Of a DNA stretch of 64,000 nucleotides, positions 1-7,871 are shown piece by piece (within the stretch, counting starts at the first letter, position 1; every line of letters starts with the position of its first letter). The notes beneath the pieces were generated by a model, which was not told where the DNA came from, searched no databases, and was given only the letters and a program-made list of their open reading frames with translations. The DNA lies in contig JAFUAY010000038.1 of the NCBI GenBank assembly GCA_017460515.1, positions 23,440-87,439 on the forward strand. The letters run 5' to 3'. Both the position numbers and the translations under genes were made by a program. The DNA comes from Prevotella sp. (lineage in GTDB: Bacteria; Bacteroidota; Bacteroidia; Bacteroidales; Bacteroidaceae).

Positions 1-623
1 TGCTTAGAACCAACTTGTCCGTTCTTGAGCAGTTTCATGAGCATGATTTCTTTTTCTTTGGAAGCAATAAGCATCAGCATGCGAGCTGCAAAATATCCGC
101 TCTGAAACGAATCCTGACCGAAGAATGCCAAGGGCTTCAGGTCGGGCATGAATGAATCAAGGAGGATAAAGGGGATTTGCTGCTCGTGAAGTTTGTCAGT
201 GAATTGCCGGGTGGCTTCAAGGGTAGAGGGAATGACAATAACTCCGTCTGGTTCTTCTTTCAAGCACTCTCGCGTTGTTCTGGAAAAGCTGGCTGGGTTA
301 AAACGCTCATAGTACATTATATGAAGCGATACACCAAAGTCTCTTCTCATTTCGGTTGAGGCTGCCGCCCCTTCTTCTACTTCATCCCAGTATGCTTCGT
401 TAGCATGGCTGGGAATTACCAAAAAGAAACGGTAGTCCTTGTTGTAAGCAAGAGCCGAGGCATACATATTGGGCTTGTAGTCCATTTCTTCTAATGCCTT
501 CTCTACCTTTTCGCGTGCATCCTTTGATACATTTGGGCGCCCATGAAGTACGCGGTCTACAGTACCCACGCTGACGCCTGCCCGTTCAGCAATGTCTTTT
601 ATCCTAATCTTGTCAGTTGCCAT
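1..623 (-). CDS. LacI-family transcriptional regulator (partial, C-terminus off window)
   Basis: Translating the minus strand from the ATG at 623 gives about 207 residues before the window ends, with no stop. Residues 5-50 form a LacI-type helix-turn-helix (IKDIAERAGVSVGTVDRVL) with the usual hinge region (KPNMYASAL), followed by the start of a periplasmic-binding-protein-like ligand domain (FFLVIPSHANEAYWDEV, DGVIVIPST). The fold and order match LacI/GalR regulators, which bind an operator as dimers and release it on binding a sugar or related ligand. The variant GTVDRVLHGR resembles regulators with a periplasmic sugar-binding-like domain. It is divergent from the signalling/NRPS operon, so it could control that operon, but no operator is evident. 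The effector cannot be named because the ligand domain is cut off. Confidence 0.88.
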   Translation of the reverse strand, partial: MATDKIRIKDIAERAGVSVGTVDRVLHGRPNVSKDAREKVEKALEEMDYKPNMYASALAYNKDYRFFLVIPSHANEAYWDEVEEGAAASTEMRRDFGVSLHIMYYERFNPASFSRTTRECLKEEPDGVIVIPSTLEATRQFTDKLHEQQIPFILLDSFMPDLKPLAFFGQDSFQSGYFAARMLMLIASKEKEIMLMKLLKNGQVGSK

Positions 624-646
624 TTAGCGTTTTCTCTTATTGATTG

Positions 647-654
647 CAAAGTTA
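647..654 (-). promoter_or_regulatory. -7 element of the LacI-type gene
   Basis: The minus strand reads TAACTTTG here, matching the Bacteroidetes -7 consensus TAnnTTTG, with a TTTGC run about 20 bp upstream that could serve as the -33 element. It lies 24 bp upstream of the ATG at 623, giving a short leader. Confidence 0.7.
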
Positions 655-718
655 CGAATAATATTTTGAATTGCAAAAAAAAATACGTAAAATGTTTCTG
701 TTTTTCATTTTTAATGGT

Positions 719-726
719 TACCTTTG
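719..726 (+). promoter_or_regulatory. -7 element of the PP2C-to-NRPS operon
   Basis: TACCTTTG matches the Bacteroidetes -7 consensus. The expected transcription start is near 733. This is too close to the ATG at 741 for ordinary initiation and supports the ATG at 783 as the true start of the phosphatase gene. No terminator-like hairpin is obvious between the genes downstream as far as 15949. Confidence 0.7.
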
Positions 727-782
727 CACAATAAATAATATTGGAAGCAGATGAGTTCTTCCGAAATCTAAAGCGAAAAAAT

Positions 783-1946
783 ATGCCAGTAAAGATTTTA
801 AGCGTCGATGATGAGATTGATTTGGAGTTGCTCTTGACTCAGTATTTCAGAAGAAAAATTCGTAAGGGCGAGTATGAGTTCGTGTTTGCTCACAACGGTC
901 TTGAGGCTCTCACCATGATGGTGAAGCATCCTGATATTGAGATAATCCTTTCGGATATCAACATGCCGGAAATGGATGGTCTTACGCTGCTGGCTAAGGT
1001 CAACGAGATGCGTAATCCGGCTTTGAAGGTTATTATGGTTAGTGCCTATGGCGATATGGGTAATATTCGCCAGGCTATGAATAACGGTGCCTTCGACTTT
1101 GCTACAAAGCCCATCGATCTGGATGACCTGAGCGTCACTATAGAAAAGGCTATAGAGCAGATAGAGTATGTCCATCAATCACAGAAAGAACATACGCAAT
1201 TAGAGTCTCTGAAGACGGATTTGGCTATTGCAAGCCAAATTCAGCAGGCTATCCTGCCAAGGGTGTTTCCGCCTTTCGTAGAGTGGACCGAACAGATAGA
1301 TATTGCGGCCTCGATGCATCCTGCCAAGGATGTGGGTGGCGATTTCTATGATTTCTTCCGCATTGATGATCATCGTTTCGGATTCGTGATTGCTGACGTG
1401 AGTGGAAAGGGTATTCCTGCAGCAATCTTCATGGCTGTGAGCCGTACGCTGGTGCGTGCTACAGGCATCCGTGGCGGAAATCCGTCGGATTGCCTTACCT
1501 ATAGCAATCACTTGTTGGCAAGCGAGTCTGTAGATTGTATGTTTGTGACTGTGTTCTATGGCATTTATGACTTGAACACGAACGAGATTGTCTATTGTAA
1601 TGCAGGTCATAATCCCCCATATATTCTGAAGAGTAATGGGACTGTTACGCCGTTACCGATGTCGCTTGATCCAATGGCGGGCGCTATTGATGGATTGGAA
1701 TTCCATAGTCAGACCTGTAAGTTGGAACCGGGCGACGCATTGGTTATGTTTACAGATGGTGTGACAGAGGCCATGAATGTTGATTTCGAGGAGTTCGGAG
1801 AAGAACGATTGGAACGTACGTTGGAGACAGTCGGAGGACAAAGCTGTGAGGGTATCAACCAGACTGTTAAAGACCAGGTGGCATCCTTTGCCAAGGGGGC
1901 TGAACAGAGTGATGACATTACGTTACTTACCATCAAACGGCTGTAA
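783..1946 (+). CDS. Response-regulator receiver / SpoIIE-type PP2C serine phosphatase (RsbU-like)
   Basis: A 387-residue cytosolic protein when started at ATG 783; an in-frame ATG at 741 lies almost on the predicted transcription start. Residues 1-125 are a receiver domain: acidic pair D9-D10, phospho-acceptor D58 in ILSDINMPEMDG, and a conserved Lys in ATKPID. A helical linker follows (about 125-165), then a PP2C/SpoIIE phosphatase domain with metal-binding motifs DVGGDFYDFF, DVSGKGIPAA, CNAGHNPPY, FTDGVTEAM and SDDITLL. Proteins of this type dephosphorylate a Ser/Thr-phosphorylated STAS antagonist, releasing it to trap an RsbW-type kinase. The two kinases and the RsbW-like ATPase encoded downstream are the natural inputs and partner. 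It is the first gene of the 15-kb run. The domain calls are firm; the substrate is inferred. Confidence 0.93.
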   Translation: MPVKILSVDDEIDLELLLTQYFRRKIRKGEYEFVFAHNGLEALTMMVKHPDIEIILSDINMPEMDGLTLLAKVNEMRNPALKVIMVSAYGDMGNIRQAMNNGAFDFATKPIDLDDLSVTIEKAIEQIEYVHQSQKEHTQLESLKTDLAIASQIQQAILPRVFPPFVEWTEQIDIAASMHPAKDVGGDFYDFFRIDDHRFGFVIADVSGKGIPAAIFMAVSRTLVRATGIRGGNPSDCLTYSNHLLASESVDCMFVTVFYGIYDLNTNEIVYCNAGHNPPYILKSNGTVTPLPMSLDPMAGAIDGLEFHSQTCKLEPGDALVMFTDGVTEAMNVDFEEFGEERLERTLETVGGQSCEGINQTVKDQVASFAKGAEQSDDITLLTIKRL

Positions 1947-1988
1947 CGAAACAATTAATGAAAAACAAAGAAGACCATCAGACCGCCT

Positions 1989-3596
1989 GTGAGGACAAAT
2001 AAAACTATATTCCTGATTGTTGGCTTCCTGATACTATTGTCAATAACAGTAGGATGCGCTTGGGGTTGGTATCATGAACGCAAAGAGTCCGAAAAACTCA
2101 AGCAGCAAATCATTGGACTGCAAGCTGAACAGAAACGCTCGGCTATAACGAGTAGTGTCAGTCATCAGCTGGGAGAGATCGCTGCTGAGCAACAGCAGAT
2201 TGCTGAGCAGCAGAAGTCTGATGCCTTGTACCAAAAGAAAGTTGCCGAGTCAGCACGTCAGGCTGCTGAGGAGGCCGAGTTTCAAGCAAAGAAAGAGCGT
2301 GAAAATGCTGAAATGCAGCGCAAAAAGGCTGAAGAAGAGCGCGAGAATGCAGATAAAGAGCGTAAGATTGCTGAGGATGAAAGAGCCAAAGCACAGTATT
2401 CCGAACGCCAGGCAGACACATTGCGCTATGTGGCGTTGGGACGCTCGTTGGGGGCTGCCTCACTTCAACTTCAGTCTGCTAACGCTGAATTGTCAAAGCT
2501 GTTGGCCTATTATGCCTATTATTATACTGATAAATATGGTGGAAACAGCCATTTCCCGGCTATCTTTCAGTCACTCATGGCTGCCAGTCAGGGTAAGCAT
2601 GAATGGAACAAGCATCGCGGTATGGTAAGTGGCTTAGATTTTCTTGCCGATGGCCGATTGGTATCGATAAGCAACTACGGTGAAATGTTCCTTCATAAAA
2701 AGAATGGTTCCAGTCTGAGTACTGAAGTGTTGGTCAATGATAAAAGCCTGGACTTCCGTTATGTTTATGCTAGTACTAATAATAATGTCTATGCCGTCAG
2801 TAAAACGGGTAAGCTTGTTGTCGTCAGTTGGCCCAATCAGCATCTTTCAGTGAGAGTCTTCCAGACACAAATCGAGGAGCCGTTTTTCTGTTATGTCGTA
2901 GACGAACAGCATGTATTGGTGACAGGACCCTCACAGTTGGCAAGCATAGACCTGTCTGAGACAGATCCTTCAAATGTTCAAGTCAGACCTTATGCTTTTA
3001 AGGCTGTTTCGGCAGCCGTGGTGAATGGCACATTCTGTCTATACGATGATCACAATCATCTGTATCATATCAAAGATTTCAATCAGGTGATCCATCAGGG
3101 TAAGCTGGGCATATCTGGAACAATCACCTGTAGCTCTTTTTCCAATGAGTACCATTTAAAAGTGTATGGTACAGCAAACGGGAAAATATACTTATACAAA
3201 GACGGGGTAAAGGATCCAATAGAATTGGTGGGCCATAAGTCACGTGTCACCAAAATGCGTTTTAGTGCGAATCGCCTTCTTACCACCAGTTTCGATGGTC
3301 GTGTGCTGTCGTGGGATGTATCGAATGAAAAGATTGAACCCATGGATGTCGTTGTTCATGATGCATGGCTTTTGTGCATTACGCGTGATAACAACGAACA
3401 GAATGTGTGGCTAGGCGATCAGGATGGTAGTATAATTGAAGTGCTGATGTCGCCTTCCACAATGAAAGATATTATTGAGAACGAACTGAAACATAAGAAG
3501 CGTGATTTGACATTGAAAGAATGGAATGACTATATTGGTCAGCATGAGCCTTATCAGCCAGTTATCGTTCATAATAGAAAGGAGGGTACACAATGA
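1989..3596 (+). CDS. Membrane-anchored coiled-coil / WD40-like beta-propeller protein
   Basis: 535 residues starting at GTG 1989, the only plausible start in this frame: an in-frame stop lies at 1959 and no ATG follows before the hydrophobic segment. Residues 7-26 are one membrane-spanning helix. Residues 30-145 are a long charged coiled coil rich in EKERENAE-type repeats. Residues 150-200 resemble the linker that precedes propellers in Bacteroidetes WD40 proteins, and 200-520 carry weak WD40-like repeats (HRGMVSGLDFL, GHKSRVTKMRF, LLTTSFDGRVLSWDV). The layout predicts a membrane-tethered scaffold. The stop overlaps the next start (ATGA), which suggests translational coupling to the sensor kinase. 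I infer that it relays or scaffolds signals within this system; no enzymatic motif is visible. Confidence 0.82.
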   Translation: MRTNKTIFLIVGFLILLSITVGCAWGWYHERKESEKLKQQIIGLQAEQKRSAITSSVSHQLGEIAAEQQQIAEQQKSDALYQKKVAESARQAAEEAEFQAKKERENAEMQRKKAEEERENADKERKIAEDERAKAQYSERQADTLRYVALGRSLGAASLQLQSANAELSKLLAYYAYYYTDKYGGNSHFPAIFQSLMAASQGKHEWNKHRGMVSGLDFLADGRLVSISNYGEMFLHKKNGSSLSTEVLVNDKSLDFRYVYASTNNNVYAVSKTGKLVVVSWPNQHLSVRVFQTQIEEPFFCYVVDEQHVLVTGPSQLASIDLSETDPSNVQVRPYAFKAVSAAVVNGTFCLYDDHNHLYHIKDFNQVIHQGKLGISGTITCSSFSNEYHLKVYGTANGKIYLYKDGVKDPIELVGHKSRVTKMRFSANRLLTTSFDGRVLSWDVSNEKIEPMDVVVHDAWLLCITRDNNEQNVWLGDQDGSIIEVLMSPSTMKDIIENELKHKKRDLTLKEWNDYIGQHEPYQPVIVHNRKEGTQ

Positions 3597-6478
3597 AAAA
3601 GCCAATACTTTTCTTACTGGCACTCTTCTGCTTGCTACCTCTTTCTGCACGGCAGTTAGGAATTCCTTATATCCGTAATTATACTGCCGAAGAATATGAT
3701 GGTCATAACCGTAACTTCGATATCGTAGTCGGAAAAAATGGCATGGTCTTTGTAGCTAATTTCGAAGGCCTGCTCATTTATGACCAAGACGAGTGGCGAA
3801 TGCTGAACACAAGTAGCCTTAGCCGTATTACGGAGCTCTTCATAGACAGCAAGGGCGTTCTGTGGACAGGCGGCTATAATTATTTCGGTTCTTTGGAGAT
3901 ACATCCCAATGGTGATGTTTCATTAAAGGGATATGAAAAGACCGATTCCCTTCAGTGGGAGGTGACGCGTATTTGGGAGCGTGAGAACAAAATCTATTTC
4001 GAGACAAACAAGCAGTCGACCTATACGATTGAAGGTAAACACATCAAGCAGTTGAAAACAAATCCGACGGAAGATGCCGCTATTCAAACAATAGATGAGC
4101 TGATGAAGGAAGATGCTACTGTGACTCAGGTGCTTACTATTGAGAATAGTCTTGAGGTCCTGGCTACAAACAACCGGGGTATCATTATCCGTGATATGGA
4201 TGGAAGGACGTTATGTAGCGTGACCGAGGAAAACGGGCTATGTTCCAATATCGTCCGCCGATTGTCTTATAACGGATATGGCATCCTTTGGGGAGCAACT
4301 GATAATGGCATTTTCTCTATCTCGTTGCCTGCGGCCTATACACGATTTAAGTCCTCTGAAGGACTGCGTGATGAGGTAACTGACATCCGGTTAGTGGGTA
4401 ATAAGATGTATGCGGGTACGCTGTCTGGCTTGTATCTTCAGTCAGGACAGTCTTTCCAGCCTGTAGAGGGTGTCAATTTCGCTTGTTGGCAGATTGATGA
4501 AATCAAAGGACGTCTTCTGGCAGCTACTGAAGATGGTATTTATCTTGTTGATGAAAATGCGAAAGCAACCCGTTTCAATGCTAATGGCGCAATGAGCCTG
4601 CTTGTAGAAGATGACCATTTCTATTCTGGTGAGGCTGATGGCGTATACATTAACTATCTTTCCGGTGAACGCTATCGTATATCAGATCAGCAACGCGTTA
4701 AACGCATTATTCGAGACAAACATCATACGTTGTGGATACAGAACATCTATGGCATCATTTGGTATCGTAAAGAGAATGAATATGCTTTCTCATGTCTTAC
4801 TCATAAGAACGAACATCATGAGGCCGCTACTATGGTCTATATGAATGGCGAGGTGGTTGTGATTGATGCACTTGCCACGAAGCCTTTCCCTTATCCGGAA
4901 TTCTCCTATACAGACAATTCCGGCATGGTATGGCTGACGGATAATAATGGTGAGAACCTGTATGTTTGGAATAAGGGCGAGCGTTTTGCACAATACGATC
5001 AGCTGTTGAATCCCTTGTCAAGTGAGAACTTCCGTTGCGCCTATGTGGATAAACAATGTGCCTGGCTGGGTAGTAATGATGGTATTATTGTCATCGATCG
5101 CTCTGTCGTTGATCCTTTCTCAAAAAATAAGCCACAATTGCATTTCCGTACTATTACGGTAGGCGACAGCGTGCTGTGGGGAGGCTTTGGCGATTGTCCT
5201 ACCACATTGCCAGAGTTGAAGAGCTATGAGAATAATCTTGCTTTTACTTTCTCACTTGATTATACTACACTTCAGGGACAGACAACCTATCGATATCGTT
5301 TGAACAATGGAGACTGGAATGTATGGAATAAACGTGGTTTCGTACACTTGAACAACCAGACTTACGGTTACTATACTATCCAGATACAAGCACGTGATGC
5401 CTTGGGAAGGCTCTCCGATGTAGTTACTCTGAACTATCAGATTGCCACACCATTGTATTTAAAATGGTATGTGATATTGTTGTATTTGATAGCCATTGTA
5501 GTGGTGGTCTATGCAATCCTTCGATATCGTTTGCATTATCTGGAGAAGGAAAAACTTCGCCTGGAGGCAGTGGTTAATATGCGAACGGCTGAGGTTGTAG
5601 CTCAGAAAGATGAGATTATTAAGCAGAAAGACGAGATTGAGGAGAAATCAAAGAGTCTGGAAAAAGCTCTCAGTGACCTTGGACAGGCCCAGAGTGAACT
5701 GATCCGTCAGGAGAAAATGGCAACGGTAGGTAAACTGACTCAAGGACTCATCGACCGTATTCTGAACCCGTTGAACTATATCAATAATTTCTCAAAACTC
5801 TCTGAGGGTCTGGTAAAGGATGTTGAAGCCAATATTACTGATGAGAAAGACCATATGGATGACGAGAACTATGAGGACACGATGGATGTGCTCAATATGT
5901 TGGGCAGCAACTTGCAGAAGGTCAGCGAGCATGGTCAGAACACTACCCGAACGCTGAAGGCTATGGAGGAAATGCTGAAAGACCGTAGCGGAGGCATGGT
6001 GAAGATGGACCTCGCAGCCTTATTACGCCAGGACCATGGAATGGTGCTGGAATACTACAAGCAGCAGATTGCTCAGTATCATATCAATGTGGTATTTGAC
6101 ATGCCTCAGGAAACGCTTTTCATCAATGGTAATGCAGATCAGCTCAGCAAGACCATTATGAGCATGCTGAACAATGCCGTTTATGCTGTTGTCAAGAAGA
6201 AAGAGAAAGGTAATACCTATCAGCCCGAAGTAAGCTTGAAACTCTTTCAGGATGATCAGAAAGCCACTATCGAGATTCGTGACAACGGTACGGGTATCAA
6301 CGCTTTAACCGTACAAAAGATTTTTGACCCGTTCTTTACCACTAAGCCCACTGCCGAGGCTTCTGGTGTAGGCTTGTATCTGAGCAAGGAAATCATTCAG
6401 AACCACGGTGGCGACATCGTCGTTGAGTCTGTCAAGGACGAGTATACATTATTCACCATCACACTACCAACCCTTTAA
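3593..6478 (+). CDS. Two-component propeller / Y_Y_Y sensor protein with degenerate histidine kinase core
   Basis: 961 residues. Signal peptide 1-19; periplasmic two-component-regulator propeller repeats about 35-510; Y_Y_Y domain about 540-617; membrane helix 622-645; cytosolic coiled coil 648-710; kinase dimerisation helices 705-800; HATPase domain 840-961. The ATP lid motifs are intact (RDNGTGI, FDPFFTTKP, GVGLYLSKEII). The H-box is not: where kinases have A-H-E-I-x-N-P this protein has I-D-R-I-L-N-P, so the phospho-acceptor His is Asp721 (codon GAC at 5753-5755) and the following Glu is Arg. It cannot autophosphorylate in the usual way. It may phosphorylate in trans, or act as a ligand-sensing partner of the soluble kinase encoded 13 bp downstream, whose His is present. 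Periplasmic propeller kinases of this type in Bacteroidetes often sense oligosaccharides; the ligand here is unknown. Confidence 0.9.
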   Translation: MKKPILFLLALFCLLPLSARQLGIPYIRNYTAEEYDGHNRNFDIVVGKNGMVFVANFEGLLIYDQDEWRMLNTSSLSRITELFIDSKGVLWTGGYNYFGSLEIHPNGDVSLKGYEKTDSLQWEVTRIWERENKIYFETNKQSTYTIEGKHIKQLKTNPTEDAAIQTIDELMKEDATVTQVLTIENSLEVLATNNRGIIIRDMDGRTLCSVTEENGLCSNIVRRLSYNGYGILWGATDNGIFSISLPAAYTRFKSSEGLRDEVTDIRLVGNKMYAGTLSGLYLQSGQSFQPVEGVNFACWQIDEIKGRLLAATEDGIYLVDENAKATRFNANGAMSLLVEDDHFYSGEADGVYINYLSGERYRISDQQRVKRIIRDKHHTLWIQNIYGIIWYRKENEYAFSCLTHKNEHHEAATMVYMNGEVVVIDALATKPFPYPEFSYTDNSGMVWLTDNNGENLYVWNKGERFAQYDQLLNPLSSENFRCAYVDKQCAWLGSNDGIIVIDRSVVDPFSKNKPQLHFRTITVGDSVLWGGFGDCPTTLPELKSYENNLAFTFSLDYTTLQGQTTYRYRLNNGDWNVWNKRGFVHLNNQTYGYYTIQIQARDALGRLSDVVTLNYQIATPLYLKWYVILLYLIAIVVVVYAILRYRLHYLEKEKLRLEAVVNMRTAEVVAQKDEIIKQKDEIEEKSKSLEKALSDLGQAQSELIRQEKMATVGKLTQGLIDRILNPLNYINNFSKLSEGLVKDVEANITDEKDHMDDENYEDTMDVLNMLGSNLQKVSEHGQNTTRTLKAMEEMLKDRSGGMVKMDLAALLRQDHGMVLEYYKQQIAQYHINVVFDMPQETLFINGNADQLSKTIMSMLNNAVYAVVKKKEKGNTYQPEVSLKLFQDDQKATIEIRDNGTGINALTVQKIFDPFFTTKPTAEASGVGLYLSKEIIQNHGGDIVVESVKDEYTLFTITLPTL

Positions 6479-6491
6479 CAGTATATGCGTC

Positions 6492-7364
6492 ATGGAAAAG
6501 AAGATAGAAGATGTGCAGGAGTTGCAACAAAAGATTGACGACTTACAAGAAAAGTTGAAGAAACAAGAAAAGCTGGCTTCGCTCGGATTGTTGAGCGCAG
6601 GCATCGCTCATGAGATTCAGAATCCGCTGAATTTCGTCATCAACTTCAGTAAGATGTCTGAGAAGTTGCTGAGTGACCTTCTTGAACTTGTTGGTGATAA
6701 CGAAGACCGTCTGTCTGCCGATGACCGTGAGGAACTGGAGGATATCGTGGCAGACTTGAAGGAGAATATGAGCAAGATAGAGGAACATGGAGAAAGAGCA
6801 ATCAATATTGTTCGTGGTATTCTCCTCGTTTCGCGTGGCAAAGAGAACGAGTTCCTGCCTTCCGACGTGAACCGTATCGTGAAGGAATATGTATGGCTGT
6901 CGTATCATGCCATGCGTGCCAACTTTAAGAATTTCAATATCGCCATCCAGGAGTCGTATGATGAGACTCTGCCTCAGACGATGGTCATTCCTCAAGACCT
7001 GAGCCGCGTCATCCTGAACGTGATGAACAATGCTTGCTATGCTGTGTGGAACAAAGCCCAGCAAGTGGCCTCTAATCCTGATATGACTACTGTCTATACG
7101 CCTACGATCCGTGTCAGCGTTGAAAAACAGCAGGACAGCCTGGCTATTTCTATCGCAGATAATGGTGAAGGTATGTCTGATGAGGTTAAACAGCGACTCT
7201 ATGATAATTTCTTTACCACAAAGCCAATAGGACAAGGTACTGGTCTGGGTATGGGTATTGTTCGCGATATTGTCGAAGAAAAGCATCACGGACGCCTTTC
7301 GTTTGATTCAGTATTGGGCGAAGGCACCACTTTTGTCATTAGCATCCCTATTAAAACAAAGTAA
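6492..7364 (+). CDS. Soluble sensorless histidine kinase
   Basis: 290 residues from ATG 6492; longer in-frame readings overlap the previous gene. A short coiled coil (1-28) leads straight into an intact H-box, GIAHEIQNPLNF, with His40, then a second dimerisation helix and a HATPase domain (N-box NVMNNACYAVW, ADNGEGM, YDNFFTTKP, GTGLGMGIV). There is no sensor domain or membrane segment. The dimerisation region closely parallels that of the upstream degenerate kinase (NPLNxxxNFSKxSEx in both). The simplest reading is duplication followed by division of labour: one protein senses, the other carries the phosphorylatable His, perhaps as a heterodimer. The receiver domain of the PP2C protein is the likely phosphate acceptor. 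The family call is firm; the pairing is inferred. Confidence 0.9.
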   Translation: MEKKIEDVQELQQKIDDLQEKLKKQEKLASLGLLSAGIAHEIQNPLNFVINFSKMSEKLLSDLLELVGDNEDRLSADDREELEDIVADLKENMSKIEEHGERAINIVRGILLVSRGKENEFLPSDVNRIVKEYVWLSYHAMRANFKNFNIAIQESYDETLPQTMVIPQDLSRVILNVMNNACYAVWNKAQQVASNPDMTTVYTPTIRVSVEKQQDSLAISIADNGEGMSDEVKQRLYDNFFTTKPIGQGTGLGMGIVRDIVEEKHHGRLSFDSVLGEGTTFVISIPIKTK

Positions 7365-7417
7365 GTCTATTACACTACCGAAACGATTAGTTCTTTAAGT
7401 ATCACAAGATAAGGAAT

Positions 7418-7849
7418 ATGGAAAAATTTCAAAAGCAACTTATACTGAACAATGATATCAATGAGATACCAGCATTGGCAGAGTTCATAGATACAATGGT
7501 TGAGGAGATAGCCCTTGACCCCTCATTAGGCATGAGTCTGAATCTGGCCCTCGAAGAGGCTGTAACCAATGTGATTCTCTATGCTTATCCTGAGGGAACA
7601 TCAGGCACAGTGACAATTACTGTTGAGGGTGCTGGCGATACACTCACTTTTATCATCAGCGATAAAGGTGTTCCGTTCGACCCAACTCAGAAAGAAGATG
7701 CCGACATTACCCTCAGTGCTGAGGAACGTCCTATCGGCGGACTTGGCATATTCCTTGTCAAGCAACTGATGGACGACGTCAGATACGAGTATACTGACGG
7801 TCAGAATATCCTGACGCTCAAGAAGACTATTGTGCAGCTTGATGAATAA
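7418..7849 (+). CDS. RsbW/SpoIIAB-like anti-sigma-type ATPase/serine kinase
   Basis: 143 residues, a stand-alone HATPase_c_2 domain. Visible motifs are the N-box (LALEEAVTNVILYAYP), the G1-type box (ISDKGVPFDP), and the Gly-rich lid (GGLGIFLVKQLMDDVRYE). Family members bind a sigma factor or another target and phosphorylate a STAS-domain antagonist; a PP2C phosphatase reverses this. The matching PP2C protein is encoded at the head of the same run, but no STAS antagonist or sigma factor gene is in the window, so the partner-switch is incomplete locally. It sits 53 bp after the soluble kinase and 22 bp before the TonB receptor. Family assignment is strong; the target is unknown. Confidence 0.9.
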   Translation: MEKFQKQLILNNDINEIPALAEFIDTMVEEIALDPSLGMSLNLALEEAVTNVILYAYPEGTSGTVTITVEGAGDTLTFIISDKGVPFDPTQKEDADITLSAEERPIGGLGIFLVKQLMDDVRYEYTDGQNILTLKKTIVQLDE

Positions 7850-7871
7850 TATCACACTGATTATATAACGC

